Assembly (NCBI RefSeq): GCF_014695975.1
Contig: NZ_JACJPI010000065.1
Location: 173,273 to 237,272 of the forward strand
Origin: Leptolyngbya sp. FACHB-321
GTDB lineage: Bacteria > Cyanobacteriota > Cyanobacteriia > Leptolyngbyales > Leptolyngbyaceae
Reading direction: 5' to 3'
DNA length: 64,000 bases
The notes under the pieces are model-generated. The model made no database searches. It was not told the origin of the DNA and worked only from the letters and a program-made list of their open reading frames with translations. The position numbers were made by a program, and so were the translations under genes. Positions 1-9,656 of this stretch are shown here, piece after piece. Position 1 is the first letter of the stretch. Each line of letters opens with the position of its first letter.

Positions 1-1
1 T

Positions 2-1021
2 ATTGAAGTGGTTGGCACAGCGTGCAACGGGCAGGAAGCCCTGGAGCGGCTACCAGCGTTGCAACCAGATGTCATTTGTGTGGATTATCATATGCCTGTG
101 ATGGATGGGCTGACGTTTACGCAACGGGTTATGAGCCAGTTTCCTCGTCCTATTCTGGTCATCAGTACATCAGTTCATCCGCAACAGAATGAGCATAATA
201 TTTTTCGCCTCTTAGAAGCAGGCGCAGTGGATATTTTTCCTAAACTAAAAGTTGGTACTGATCAAGATTATGAGTCGTTTCGCCAGGTGCTAATCAGTAA
301 AATTAGAGTGCTTGCTGGTGTCAAAGTCTTTACACGCCATAGCCTGAAAACGTCTACCAATAATCAAAGGACAACTATTCTCACGCCAGCGGTAAAGCAA
401 ATAAACCAGCCCCTAGAAGGAATTGCCCCTCCTGTCAAAGCGATCGCCATTGGAGCTTCTACAGGTGGACCACAGGCACTCCACACCCTTTTAACTCAGT
501 TACCTGATAATTTGGCACTCCCGATCTTTTGTGTGCAACATATTAGCGAGGGCTTTTTGCAAGGATTGGTTAACTGGCTGGCAGCAGAATGCCGTCTACC
601 CGTCAAAATTGCACAAGCTGGAGCTTTACCGTTGCCGGGAGTCATTTACTTTGCGCCAGAACGAGCACATTTAGAATTCGGTCGTCAGGGGCAGTTTCTT
701 TGCACAGCTTCGGCTCCAGTGGATGGTCACTGTCCCTCTGTTACTGTCATGCTGCGATCGGCGGCTCAGCACTATGGCAACGGGCTAATCGGCATTTTGT
801 TGACTGGTATGGGTCGAGATGGTGCCAGTGGTATGCAAGATGTGGCGCTAGCAGGTGGCAGAACCATTGCTCAAGATGAGCAGAGTAGCGTGGTGTTTGG
901 TATGCCCAAGGAGGCGATCGCGCTAGGAGCCGTTAAACATGTGTTGCCGATTGACGCAATGCCTACGGTACTGGCAAAAATGCTTTCTAAATCGAGCAAG
1001 ACTCGTTCGGGGTTTGAGTAG
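2..1021 (+). CDS. cheB: Chemotaxis response regulator / protein-glutamate methylesterase CheB, 5' truncated by window
   Basis: CheB removes methyl groups from chemoreceptor glutamates when its receiver domain is phosphorylated. The frame is already open at base 2, so the true start lies outside the window. The N-terminal part is the remainder of a receiver domain: VDYHMPVMDG carries the phospho-acceptor Asp. After a linker comes the methylesterase domain with the catalytic triad visible as Ser in AIGASTGGP, His in CVQHIS and Asp in GMGRDGASGM. The C-terminus looks complete. In cyanobacteria such proteins usually belong to Che/Pil-type phototaxis clusters, but no other che gene is in view. It is convergent with the next gene. 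Identification is firm; the signalling cluster is unknown. Confidence 0.93.
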   Translation: MEVVGTACNGQEALERLPALQPDVICVDYHMPVMDGLTFTQRVMSQFPRPILVISTSVHPQQNEHNIFRLLEAGAVDIFPKLKVGTDQDYESFRQVLISKIRVLAGVKVFTRHSLKTSTNNQRTTILTPAVKQINQPLEGIAPPVKAIAIGASTGGPQALHTLLTQLPDNLALPIFCVQHISEGFLQGLVNWLAAECRLPVKIAQAGALPLPGVIYFAPERAHLEFGRQGQFLCTASAPVDGHCPSVTVMLRSAAQHYGNGLIGILLTGMGRDGASGMQDVALAGGRTIAQDEQSSVVFGMPKEAIALGAVKHVLPIDAMPTVLAKMLSKSSKTRSGFE

Positions 1022-1089
1022 AAACTGCTGCTGTTGGTATGCTATCTAGCCGCGCAAGAGCCACGTATAAGAGGCAGTTTGATGACATT

Positions 1090-1737
1090 CTAAGTCCCAC
1101 CCAACCTGCTATCGGTTATGGCGTTCAAACCGCTGCTCAACGTAACAGTCGTGTTTAGCAACTGCTGATACTGTGCAGGCGTATCTAAATCAATCGCTCC
1201 CTTTGGGAAGGATACCTGAAAAACTTTTTCAGCGTGCTGTTTGATTAAGTACTTAGCACCAACGTTTGCATTCATTCTCCTTAATTCTGTAAATAGAGAC
1301 CGATCAAACAAAGCAGGCACGCCGATCGTGTCTGCATAGGCAGAGGCAATAATGGGGTGTTGCGTTGCTCGATAGGACGTGACTAATTGATCGAGTAAAG
1401 GAGCGGAAACAAACGGTTGATCACAGAGAACAATGACGACTGCGTTTAGATGCTGATCAAGGGTTGTGAGTGCTGTTATGCCAGCGGCGATGGAAGTGCC
1501 CATACCGTCTGCCCACTGCGAATTTTCCACGACATGCAGGGCGAGTCCATCAACCTCTAACGTCATGCGTTCTGCATGTGAACCCAGTACAACCACAACC
1601 GGATTACAACAAGAAGCGATCGCCACTTCAGCCATGTAGCGCAATAAGCTCCGCCCCTGAAACGGTAACAATTGCTTGGGTGTTCCCATGCGGGTAGATG
1701 CGCCTGCTGCCAAAATCATTAAGCCAATGGTAGACAT
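1090..1737 (-). CDS. mocA: MocA-like molybdenum cofactor cytidylyltransferase (NTP transferase family)
   Basis: A 215-residue nucleotidyltransferase that probably attaches CMP to molybdopterin, giving the cytosine dinucleotide cofactor used by xanthine-oxidase-family enzymes. The N-terminus has the family signature LAAGASTRMGTPKQLLPF, and VVIVLCDQPF is the expected metal-binding region. It is the last gene of the operon, and its start overlaps the end of the XdhC-like gene by 19 bp. The same strand carries PaoA, PaoB and PaoC upstream, which supports a cofactor-supply role. MobA (guanylyltransferase) is the alternative, but the context of a PaoABC-type enzyme favours MocA. Confidence 0.85.
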   Translation of the reverse strand: MSTIGLMILAAGASTRMGTPKQLLPFQGRSLLRYMAEVAIASCCNPVVVVLGSHAERMTLEVDGLALHVVENSQWADGMGTSIAAGITALTTLDQHLNAVVIVLCDQPFVSAPLLDQLVTSYRATQHPIIASAYADTIGVPALFDRSLFTELRRMNANVGAKYLIKQHAEKVFQVSFPKGAIDLDTPAQYQQLLNTTVTLSSGLNAITDSRLGGT

Positions 1738-2876
1738 AGGCGCTCTGGATTGGGGTCATGAATGGGTGCATTGCGGTCTCTCAGCATCCCGCCAGTATGG
1801 TTAGTCAAAACAGCTTGAATTTCTGCCACGATCGCCAACGCAATTTCTTCAGGGGTTTCAGCACCCAAATCAAGCCCAACTGGATGATAAAGGCGTTGCT
1901 GTTGAGCGTTAGTAGGAGCAAACCCTTTGAGGCGTAAGTCTTCCAGCAATTGTTGTGTGCGCTGTTTTGGTCCCAGTACTCCTAGATATTGAAGAGGCGA
2001 GGGTAAGAGCGATCGCAATAAGGCTTGATCATACAAATAATGATGCGTCATTACAACCGCGATCGTGCGTGCGGTCAGCGTGAGGTTCGCTGCAAGCTCG
2101 TTTGAACTACAAAGTATGACTTCATCTGCTTGTGGGAAACGATCGCGAGTTGCATACGTCGCTCGATGATCAATGACGGTGACATGCCAGCCAAGCTGCT
2201 TTGTCAATTGCACCAATGGAATGGCATCATACCCTGCCCCAAAAATTAGCAGCGGTGTCGGTGGCTGAATAACTTCAATCAGCACTTCCACAAAACCATT
2301 ATCCAACTGATAGGAAATAACTCGCGTTTTCCTTTCTGCAAGTACCCGAGCGGTATCCTGCAATAAAGCCATTGTCAGTTGATGATCCGCAATACGATTG
2401 ACAACTGTACCATCAGATTTCAGGCATAACCGATCGCCAATTTGAGCAGCTACGTTTCCTTCGATGTGGAAGATGGTGGCGATCGCGACTGGTTCTTTTT
2501 GCTGAAAACAGTCTGCAATCCATGCAAGTTGGCTCTTAGCAGAGTCTGTATGCAGCGACTCAAGCAGCACTTGAACAAAGCCGTTACAGCCCATGCCCAA
2601 ACCCCAAATTAAATCATTACTGGCAGTAGTATCGTATTGTACAGTGATTGGCTTGGATGCTTGAAGCAATAGTGGTTTTGCCCGTTCAAACACATCACTT
2701 TCTAGACAGCCGCCGCTAATGGCTCCTACTATTTGACCCGCTTCGGTTAACAACATCCGTGCGCCTGGTCTGCGGTAGACAGAACCCATTGTTTTGACAA
2801 CGGTGGCGATCGCTGATCGTTGACCAGAACGCTCACTCTGTTCAAATGCCTGAAGGATCGCTTGTAATTCTTTCAT
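1719..2876 (-). CDS. XdhC/CoxI-family molybdenum cofactor maturation protein (PaoD-like)
   Basis: A 385-residue protein of the XdhC/CoxI family. Members bind the molybdenum cofactor, promote its sulfuration and deliver it to xanthine-oxidase-type enzymes. The N-terminal XdhC_CoxI domain has GSVYRRPGARML and AISGGCLESDV. The C-terminal Rossmann domain shows LLIFGAGYDAIPL and the helix-rich LGAETPEEIALAIVAEI. It overlaps the following MocA-like gene and lies 25 bp downstream of the monooxygenase-like gene. In E. coli the equivalent position of the pao operon is filled by paoD, so this is probably the dedicated chaperone of the oxidoreductase encoded upstream. Confidence 0.88.
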   Translation of the reverse strand: MKELQAILQAFEQSERSGQRSAIATVVKTMGSVYRRPGARMLLTEAGQIVGAISGGCLESDVFERAKPLLLQASKPITVQYDTTASNDLIWGLGMGCNGFVQVLLESLHTDSAKSQLAWIADCFQQKEPVAIATIFHIEGNVAAQIGDRLCLKSDGTVVNRIADHQLTMALLQDTARVLAERKTRVISYQLDNGFVEVLIEVIQPPTPLLIFGAGYDAIPLVQLTKQLGWHVTVIDHRATYATRDRFPQADEVILCSSNELAANLTLTARTIAVVMTHHYLYDQALLRSLLPSPLQYLGVLGPKQRTQQLLEDLRLKGFAPTNAQQQRLYHPVGLDLGAETPEEIALAIVAEIQAVLTNHTGGMLRDRNAPIHDPNPERLCLPLA

Positions 2877-2901
2877 TCCATTGATGAGAAATAAACGTTC
2901 T

Positions 2902-3489
2902 CTAATGCTTGCTGGCGCTGCGAGATGAAGCTGGGTAGAGCCAAAAATTCAGCAGCCAGATCAACCAGGGCATCACCGGGTAAGTTAATAATGCAGACAC
3001 AAAGGTGACTGATACAAATAAACCCAACCAGTGAGGCAATGGTTTCAACAATTGTCCCAGCAGTACATCTGCAAGCAAAATGAGTGGATAAACCGCCAGG
3101 ATACCGAGAACAACATTCTTGTAATAAGCAGGCCGAGGCAGTGGGTCGGCAGCCTTTGGCGATAACGAAAACCACACTTCAACACCACCAAACTGCTGCT
3201 GTGAGCGATCGATCAACAAATCACGACCCTTCTCAACCCACTGCTGGAAGGTTGGAGAGGTTCGCCAAGCTCTGAAATGGGCGTAACTGTCAAACTTTAC
3301 AATCACCACGTATTCAGGATGGGTATGATCACGAGGACGAATCACATTCACCCCCAGGAAACCTTCAAATTGTTGAGCCGCCTGATTAAACCCTCTAGAC
3401 CAGGCTTCATACGCTTGAATACAATCTGGTGCAACAACCTCTGAGATGACTAATGTAATTGGATCGGATGGTCGATCGAAGTTTTCCAT
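2902..3489 (-). CDS. Antibiotic-biosynthesis-monooxygenase (ABM)-domain membrane protein
   Basis: 195 residues. The first ~115 form a ferredoxin-like ABM domain: PITLVISEVVAPDCIQAYEAW, then FEGFLGVNVIRP and YVVIVKFDSYAHFRAW. The rest holds two or three hydrophobic segments (VVLGILAVYPLILLADVLL, LGLFVSVTFVSALLTYPVMP, LIWLLNFWLYP), so the domain is membrane anchored. It sits inside the molybdo-enzyme operon, 128 bp after paoC and 25 bp before the XdhC-like gene. ABM domains are found in small monooxygenases and heme-degrading enzymes, but many are uncharacterised. The substrate is unknown; the context suggests oxidised small molecules or aldehyde products. Confidence 0.75.
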   Translation of the reverse strand: MENFDRPSDPITLVISEVVAPDCIQAYEAWSRGFNQAAQQFEGFLGVNVIRPRDHTHPEYVVIVKFDSYAHFRAWRTSPTFQQWVEKGRDLLIDRSQQQFGGVEVWFSLSPKAADPLPRPAYYKNVVLGILAVYPLILLADVLLGQLLKPLPHWLGLFVSVTFVSALLTYPVMPWLIWLLNFWLYPASSRSASKH

Positions 3490-3617
3490 AACAAGCGGTT
3501 GATCGACTGAGAAATGTCGATTGGGCTGGATCTACGAAACCCAACCGACATCAGCAGCTCTGTATGTCTTCAAGTTGGCAAGAGCCAGGATTTGAAGGTG
3601 TGTAAAGCAACTTAAGT

Positions 3618-5732
3618 TTACGCAATCAACTTATCAGGAGTGAGTGGCAAGCTGCGGAGACGTTTGCCCGTTGCATGATAAACCGCATTGGCAATGGCTG
3701 CCGAAACACCCGTAATGCCAATCTCACCGACACCACGCACACCCGCCGGATTGAAGTTCAGGTCTGGTTCGCCAACAAAAGCAACATCAATGCGGGGCGT
3801 ATCGGCATGGGCTGGGAAGTGGTAGGTCGCCAGATCGTAGACGACGGGATACCCTGTATTCGGGTCAAAATGGCATTCCTCCATCAGCGCTTGCCCGATG
3901 CCCATTATCACGCCACCACGTACCTGACTAGCAGCGGCTTTAGTGTTGATGATACGCCCAACATCCATCACCGATACCCATCGAGTTACACGTAGGCGTC
4001 CGATCGCTTCATCAACACTAACTTCACAGAAGTGGGCACCCCAAGATTGAAACGCCCATTTTTTCGTTTCGTCACCGGGAGCGGAAGAAGCAGAGGCTTC
4101 GATCGCCGCCCGTCCCGACTTTTGAAGCGCTGCACAAGCTTCAGTCCCCGTTGTACAGTTAGCAGTTTTCAGGATATCTTGACAGGCTTTCATCACCGTT
4201 GGGACGAGGGATGCGGTCATTTGGGAACCACCTGCCAGTCCACCATCGGGCAACTGCGAGTCACCCATCTCCACCCGCACCTTTTCAACCGGAACACCTA
4301 ATGTTTCGGCGGCGGTAATGGCAACTACAGTGTATGATCCCGTGCCCATGTCATTGCCAGAGGTAAGGACATGGACGGAGCCATCTGGGAGCAGGCGTAC
4401 TTTTGCCGAGGTTTTGCCACGGAAACCAGGGAACGTGGCAGCCGCCATGCCCCAGCCGATGAGCTTACCATCGCGGGTAAGCGATCGTGGCTGGGGTCTG
4501 TCTTTCCAACCAAAGCGCTCCGCCCCAACTTTGAGGCAGTCAGCAAAATGCTTGGCGGAGAATGGCAAGCCCTTACGCTGATGCTCTTTGGCTTCGTTCT
4601 TGAGCCGTAGTTCGATCGGGTCGAGCTTTAGCGCCCAGGCAAGTTCATCCATCGCTGACTCTAGTGCCCACATACCCGGAGCCTCACCTGGTGCCCGCAT
4701 GAAGGTCGGTGTGCCAATGTTCATCACTGCTAGCTCTTGGTTGAGCAGCAGATTGGGAGCGGTGTACATAGCTGGAGTGACCGAGGTACAAGGCTCTGTA
4801 AAGACCTCTACAGGCGATGTGCTGGACTTCACTTCATGGGCGATCGCGCTCAACATCCCATCTGCTGCTGCTGCTAGCCGAACGGTTTGCTCTGTTTCAG
4901 ACCGATGTCCAGCATTGGCAGTTACCTGTCTCCGGCTAAGAACAACTTTCAAGGGACGCTTGATCTGACGAGCAGCAGCGGCAGCTAGAATGCCGTGAGG
5001 CCAAGGGAAGGCTTTAGAACCGAAGGCTCCCCCCAAGTAAGGGATGATAATGCGGACTTTTTCGGAGGGCAGCCCAAACAGTTCAGCATAGGTGCGCTGG
5101 CTCAAGGCAACAAACTGGGACGGTTCGTAGACCGTGAGGGCATCTGTCCCCTGCCAGTGGGCAATGATGGCGTGGGGTTCCATTGGTGCATGTAGTTCAG
5201 TCGAAGTCGTGTAGGTTGCCTCCATCTTAGTCGCGGCACCTGCCATACCTGCGGCAACATCTCCCTTCACAAACTTAAACTCCTCACCCATCTGAGGCGG
5301 CGCTTCTTTGAAGACGGCATTCTTCGCCTCGATCGTGGGCTTCTGGGCATCGTACTCGACCTTCACCAGGTGCGCGGCGTGTCTTGCTCGTTCAAAGGTG
5401 TCTGCAACCACTAAGCCAATAATTTGCCCAGCGTAATGAATCTGGTCATCGGAAAGGGGCAACCGGGCCTCATAGATTTTTGAGGTCATGAAGTTGTTGC
5501 TGGGCTTAAATACCTTGGGGGCGTTCTTGTGTGTAAAAACCGCAGTCACGCCGGGAGCCTTTTCTGCCTCGCGGGTGTCGATCGCCTTGATGCGACCCTT
5601 TGAGATCGTCGATGTAACCACAACCCCATGCACTAGCCCTGGAACGTCATGTTCTGCCGAGTAGGTCGCCGTACCTGTGACTTTTGCGTAGCCGTCTTTG
5701 CGGTTGACCGCTGTTCCAATCACCTTGCTCAT
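3618..5732 (-). CDS. paoC: Aldehyde oxidoreductase molybdenum-binding subunit (PaoC-like)
   Basis: The large catalytic subunit of a xanthine-oxidase-family enzyme, 704 residues (E. coli PaoC is about 730). The N-terminal a/b hammerhead domain begins GTAVNRKDGYAKVTG. The molybdenum-binding region includes LGGAFGSK and FMRAPGEAPG. The expected catalytic Glu is at about residue 670 in GVRGVGEIGITG. It probably oxidises aldehydes to carboxylates. Its ATG overlaps the end of paoB by 4 bp, so translation is likely coupled. With a Tat signal only on PaoA, the folded trimer would be exported to the periplasm together. Isoquinoline oxidoreductase is a related alternative, but the three-subunit organisation fits PaoABC. 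Confidence 0.9.
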   Translation of the reverse strand: MSKVIGTAVNRKDGYAKVTGTATYSAEHDVPGLVHGVVVTSTISKGRIKAIDTREAEKAPGVTAVFTHKNAPKVFKPSNNFMTSKIYEARLPLSDDQIHYAGQIIGLVVADTFERARHAAHLVKVEYDAQKPTIEAKNAVFKEAPPQMGEEFKFVKGDVAAGMAGAATKMEATYTTSTELHAPMEPHAIIAHWQGTDALTVYEPSQFVALSQRTYAELFGLPSEKVRIIIPYLGGAFGSKAFPWPHGILAAAAARQIKRPLKVVLSRRQVTANAGHRSETEQTVRLAAAADGMLSAIAHEVKSSTSPVEVFTEPCTSVTPAMYTAPNLLLNQELAVMNIGTPTFMRAPGEAPGMWALESAMDELAWALKLDPIELRLKNEAKEHQRKGLPFSAKHFADCLKVGAERFGWKDRPQPRSLTRDGKLIGWGMAAATFPGFRGKTSAKVRLLPDGSVHVLTSGNDMGTGSYTVVAITAAETLGVPVEKVRVEMGDSQLPDGGLAGGSQMTASLVPTVMKACQDILKTANCTTGTEACAALQKSGRAAIEASASSAPGDETKKWAFQSWGAHFCEVSVDEAIGRLRVTRWVSVMDVGRIINTKAAASQVRGGVIMGIGQALMEECHFDPNTGYPVVYDLATYHFPAHADTPRIDVAFVGEPDLNFNPAGVRGVGEIGITGVSAAIANAVYHATGKRLRSLPLTPDKLIA

Positions 5733-6718
5733 GCGATCCCTCCTCCTTTGGCTGAAACGGTGAGGGCGCGTCTAATCGCCCGCTTTGCTAATTCAACTTT
5801 GAAGCCGTTGTATTCAAGGGGCTTGGCTCCTTTCAGGGCGATCTCTGCTGCCTGCTGAAACGTTTCGGTGTTTGCAGCTTTGCCTATGAGAAATGTCTCC
5901 GCTTCCGTAAAGCGCCAGGGTTTATGTGCCATGCCACCCATTGCCAACCGTGCTGTTTTGATGCGGCTATCCGCAAGCTCGACTGCCGCTGCGACCGAAA
6001 CCAGTGCAAAAGCATAGGAGGCACGATCACGCAACTTGAGATACACACTGGACTTGGCAAACGGGGCAGGGGGCAAGATCAGCGCTGTAATGAGTTCTCC
6101 CGGTTCTAGATTCGTGTCCCGTTGCGGAGTATTGCCGGGTAGTCGATGGAAATCCGTAAAGGGAATTTGGCGCTTGCCTTTGGAACCTTCCACTTCCACG
6201 ATCGCATCCAGCGCTGCCAGTGGCACACACATATCAGAGGGATGCACTGCCACGCACTGATCGCTGGCTCCGAACAGGGCGTGGATGCGGTTAATGCCAG
6301 TTAAAGCGGCACAGCCGGATCCGGGTTCCCGCTTATTGCAGTCAAAAGCAGTGTCGTAGTAGTAGGGGCAGCGTGTGCGTTGAAGCAAGTTGCCGCCCGT
6401 CGTTGCCACATTGCGAATTTGCTGAGACGCTCCCAGCAGAATGGCGCGTGCCAGCATGGGGTAGCTGCGCCGAACTTCGGGATGGTCGGCAACGGCGGTG
6501 TTGCTCACCAGAGCACCCAGGCGCAGACCGTCTTTTGTCTGCTCAATGCGGGTCATGTCTAGGCGAGTGATGTCGATCAGTTGGGACGGCTCATCTAGAA
6601 AAACCTTCATGCGATCGACTAGATTGGTGCCACCTGCAATAAACATTGATTGAGGGATCGATGCTTGCTGGACTGCCTCTTTCACCGACGTCGCGCGAAC
6701 ATAGGAAAAGTTTTTCAT
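5729..6718 (-). CDS. paoB: Aldehyde oxidoreductase FAD / [4Fe-4S] subunit (PaoB-like)
   Basis: 329 residues; the FAD-binding medium subunit of the molybdenum oxidoreductase. The FAD-binding motif FIAGGTNLVDRMK is at residues 26-38 and the second FAD region at VATTGGNLLQ. Between residues 117 and 155 there is a Cys-containing insert (C117, C127, C136, C155) matching the extra [4Fe-4S] cluster that distinguishes PaoB-type subunits from ordinary xanthine dehydrogenase FAD subunits. The C-terminal CO_dehydrogenase-flavoprotein domain follows. It overlaps paoA by 4 bp and paoC by 4 bp. This subunit would pass electrons from the PaoA clusters to FAD and then to an external acceptor. Confidence 0.9.
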   Translation of the reverse strand: MKNFSYVRATSVKEAVQQASIPQSMFIAGGTNLVDRMKVFLDEPSQLIDITRLDMTRIEQTKDGLRLGALVSNTAVADHPEVRRSYPMLARAILLGASQQIRNVATTGGNLLQRTRCPYYYDTAFDCNKREPGSGCAALTGINRIHALFGASDQCVAVHPSDMCVPLAALDAIVEVEGSKGKRQIPFTDFHRLPGNTPQRDTNLEPGELITALILPPAPFAKSSVYLKLRDRASYAFALVSVAAAVELADSRIKTARLAMGGMAHKPWRFTEAETFLIGKAANTETFQQAAEIALKGAKPLEYNGFKVELAKRAIRRALTVSAKGGGIA

Positions 6719-7437
6719 GCCGAGACTCCTGCTTCGCGCACCAACATCGCTGCCGCAGGAGACGGTGGCGTTTGTCCGGTTACCTGCTGCACCGCTGCGA
6801 CAATCCCGTTGTAAGCACTACAACGACAGAGATTACCGCTCAGACGCTCTTTGATTTCAGCTTCCGAAAGATTTGTCAGTTGGGGAGGACTGGTCAAATC
6901 TGCCGTCATAGCGCTGGCGCAACCTCGCTTCACCTCATCCAGAAGCGCAACAGAGGCGCAAATTTGCCCAGGAGTGCAGTAGCCACATTGAAACCCATCG
7001 TTCTCAATAAAGGCAGCCTGAACGGGATGCAGCGTATCTCCCTTTGCTAAGCCTTCAATCGTAACAATTTGCTTACCCTCTTGCATGACTGCTAGCGCGA
7101 GACAGGAATAGACCCGCTGCCCATCCACCAATACTGTGCAAGCTCCACATTGTCCGTGGTCGCAGCCTTTTTTGCTGCCAGTTAGCTCCAGTCGTTCGCG
7201 GAGGGCATCCAGCAGCGTCACCCTTGGTTCGATCGCCAATGTTTGTGACTGACCATTAATGTTAAGGGTTACAGACATTTCACCTTTCCCTGAAACTGGG
7301 GATGGCTTTCCAGGTTGAGCAGCAGTGGCTTGATTGAGCAATGAGGGAGCCGCGATCACGGTTCCTGCTGCCGTCAATGCCTGCCCTAGAAAGTTCCGTC
7401 GCGTTTTATGTTTCTGACTATCTTGAGGGGGATGCAT
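6715..7437 (-). CDS. paoA: Aldehyde oxidoreductase [2Fe-2S] subunit with Tat signal (PaoA-like)
   Basis: 240 residues. The N-terminus is a twin-arginine signal (R13-R14 in TRRNFLGQAL, then a mild hydrophobic stretch ending near ATAA, residue 40), so the complex is predicted to be periplasmic. A plant-type ferredoxin domain carries C92, C97, C100 and C112. The all-helical second cluster domain carries C151, C154, C204 and C206 (CGYC and CRC). It is the first gene of the six-gene minus-strand operon. The ATG at 7437 is preferred because the Tat motif follows directly. Upstream sequence contains TATAGT-like boxes, but no promoter can be fixed with confidence. Confidence 0.92.
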   Translation of the reverse strand: MHPPQDSQKHKTRRNFLGQALTAAGTVIAAPSLLNQATAAQPGKPSPVSGKGEMSVTLNINGQSQTLAIEPRVTLLDALRERLELTGSKKGCDHGQCGACTVLVDGQRVYSCLALAVMQEGKQIVTIEGLAKGDTLHPVQAAFIENDGFQCGYCTPGQICASVALLDEVKRGCASAMTADLTSPPQLTNLSEAEIKERLSGNLCRCSAYNGIVAAVQQVTGQTPPSPAAAMLVREAGVSA

Positions 7438-8216
7438 CAGCCTTACCTCTGGTTTGCGTCCAATCTATGTCAAGACTATAAGGTATTTCACTTGAGTAGC
7501 GTTCTTCTCTATACAGGTTTAGGGCACAAAAAAGCTGAAGACATCCAGGTATAGCGTCTTTAAGTAAGAGATGCCCTTCTATGTCACTAAGCTAAGACGC
7601 GCAAAATTACGCATTGCAGCCTACAGCTAACACAAGCAGTTGTAGACACTAGCGCAGGCAATCATGCAGTTAAGCAAGCACCAAGTTGAGCAACTTGCTC
7701 TGAAACTTCCTCAGAGACTTTAATTGTCTGACCATTTGCTGTCAGAAGCTATTTGCTGCCAGATAAGTAGCTGAGCGTAATGTATTGATAAGATGCCTTT
7801 CGACTTCGCGTTCGACTGAGCGCTCACGTCGAAGTTTTAAGGCTTCTAGTCCTAGGTGTGGTTGGGTTGAGCGCCGTCGAAACCCGGTCTCCAAGTCGTG
7901 CTTAATTTAGCCCTCCTTCTTAGTAGTCGGTGGCATAACGTTACTAGGGCAGGCAAACGCATCTAAACCGATCGCAAGATGGAGTTCATGGATCGTGGCT
8001 AGTAACGTCTCGAAGATCTATAAACTTTAGCTCGTACTGCCTTGCAACTAAGCTCAAAGCAGCAAATCTATTTATAAAAATTTCCTTCAGAAAAGCTTTA
8101 CGTGTTTACCACGTAAAGCTAAAGCCACGAAGCAAAGTCAGGCGTAAAACTAATACACCTGACTCAAAGCAGGTTGAGGGCAACCCAACGACAGGTTAAA
8201 TCTCTCTCTCTCCGTG
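7438..8216. other. Non-coding stretch between paoA and the invertase gene
   Basis: No credible protein gene is visible on either strand. The paoA end should hold the pao promoter. Near 7799-7833 there is a short inverted repeat, TTCGAC and GTCGAA, around the string TTCGACTGAGCGCTC, which resembles the small dispersed repeats found in many cyanobacteria. The only strong structure is the perfect 11-bp hairpin at 8094-8120, listed separately. Confidence 0.6.
8094..8120 (-). terminator. Probable intrinsic terminator of the invertase gene
   Basis: Perfect 11-bp inverted repeat (AGCTTTACGTG and CACGTAAAGCT) with a 5-base loop, about 97 bp after the invertase stop codon. Read on the minus strand it is followed directly by TTTTC, as expected of a rho-independent terminator. 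Confidence 0.6.
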
Positions 8217-9656
8217 TCATCGTCGCTCGCACACTTTACCCAACAGTGCCAGCATTTCCAGGTCTTCGTCAAAGCTAATCAGGTCAAGGTGTTTGGGGTT
8301 TTCAAGGAACTCTCGTGCTAGCAGGTAGCCGGAGATTGTCCAGGTTTGATACTTACGTGAAGCTTTGCCAACAAGTCTGCCATTTCTACCGTCGTAGTAT
8401 TCGGGCCATTCATCTTCGCTCAACCGTCGTTCAGCCATTTCGATCGCCCGCCAGCCAAGTTCGGGTCTACCTGTTTTTTGAGCAACAGCGGCGAGAGTCC
8501 ACAGTAAGACAGGCCAGTTGCCGCCGTTGTGGTACGACCAGGGCACGTTCTTGGGGTCGCAGCCTGTAAGAATCTTCCACTCCAGATCTTCAACGGCAGG
8601 GAAGCAGATTTTCATAGGCATATAGCCGACGAGATCCTGCCAGCGCTGCTCGATCAAGTCCATAATCGATTGTGATTCGCGTTCGCTTGCCAAGGAGGAG
8701 ACGATCGCCATCAAGTTGCCCAACGTAAAGAACCGGAAGTCCATTTGAGCAGGACCCAGATTACCAGCCAGATAGCCGCCTTTTTCAGGCATCCACTCGG
8801 TGAGCCAATAGGGAATGGAATCGGGATAGATGTTGAACTTGTTGACCGCTGCTTCGCCAAACTCCTCACCTCGATAGCGATAGATGGCATTCAGCCGACT
8901 CAAATCCAACCAATAATATTCTCGAATGTGGAAATTTAAGATGCTTAACCGCTGATTGACGACCTGCCGATAAATATCACCTTTGCGCCCCGGAGCAAGC
9001 AATTCTTGGGCAGCTCTAAGTGCGGCATAAAAAAGCGCCTGGATTTCGAGGGGATGCCCAAACACTCCCATACGGCGATCGATCATAAACGCACCATCGG
9101 GGACAAGCATGGTGGGATACATATCGAAGCGATCAGCTAAGCACAGCTTGAGGATCAAAATAATACCGTTTTGAAACTCTGGATCATGTGCCAGCGTCAT
9201 ATCGCCCGTTGCTTTTACGTACGCTCGTAGCAGAATGATCCACCAGAGGCAAGAATCAACCGGCGTGACTCGACCGATCGCGTGTTCGCCAAAATCTGCC
9301 GTCAGGTATTGATGACCGTCCCACGCTTCGACCTTAAAGCTGGCTGGCATCAACCCCTGCCCTGCATTGAAGCAGTCCATCTGCTTATCACTACTTTGCA
9401 ATCCCAGCGTTTCGACCAAAAAGTTGCGAACAATTTCGTACCGTCCTTTGATCAAAAACAGTAGTGCTGCCGACACATAATCGCGCACAAAGCACTGGTC
9501 GTAATTGAGCGATTCAACATATGGGTCGCGTGCTGCTACAGTGCCAACGGGACGACCCCGATAGTGAACAATCGCATCTTCCAACAATTCCCAGGCTTCT
9601 TTAACGAAATTGTTTTGTCCTTGCATTGCTTGCCTTGCGCTCCTCGCGCTGTCCAT
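8217..9656 (-). CDS. Alkaline/neutral invertase, glycoside hydrolase family 100
   Basis: 479 residues, the usual length for cyanobacterial GH100 invertases, which hydrolyse sucrose to glucose and fructose in the cytoplasm. No signal peptide is present. Family signatures include [49 protein letters not shown] and [13 protein letters not shown]. Asp187 in VPDG and the Glu-rich [11 protein letters not shown] segment near residues 414-419 fit the acid and base positions known for Nostoc InvA. The gene stands alone, with its own terminator-like hairpin downstream. It suggests that this organism makes and turns over sucrose. Confidence 0.93.
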   Translation of the reverse strand: MDSARSARQAMQGQNNFVKEAWELLEDAIVHYRGRPVGTVAARDPYVESLNYDQCFVRDYVSAALLFLIKGRYEIVRNFLVETLGLQSSDKQMDCFNAGQGLMPASFKVEAWDGHQYLTADFGEHAIGRVTPVDSCLWWIILLRAYVKATGDMTLAHDPEFQNGIILILKLCLADRFDMYPTMLVPDGAFMIDRRMGVFGHPLEIQALFYAALRAAQELLAPGRKGDIYRQVVNQRLSILNFHIREYYWLDLSRLNAIYRYRGEEFGEAAVNKFNIYPDSIPYWLTEWMPEKGGYLAGNLGPAQMDFRFFTLGNLMAIVSSLASERESQSIMDLIEQRWQDLVGYMPMKICFPAVEDLEWKILTGCDPKNVPWSYHNGGNWPVLLWTLAAVAQKTGRPELGWRAIEMAERRLSEDEWPEYYDGRNGRLVGKASRKYQTWTISGYLLAREFLENPKHLDLISFDEDLEMLALLGKVCERR

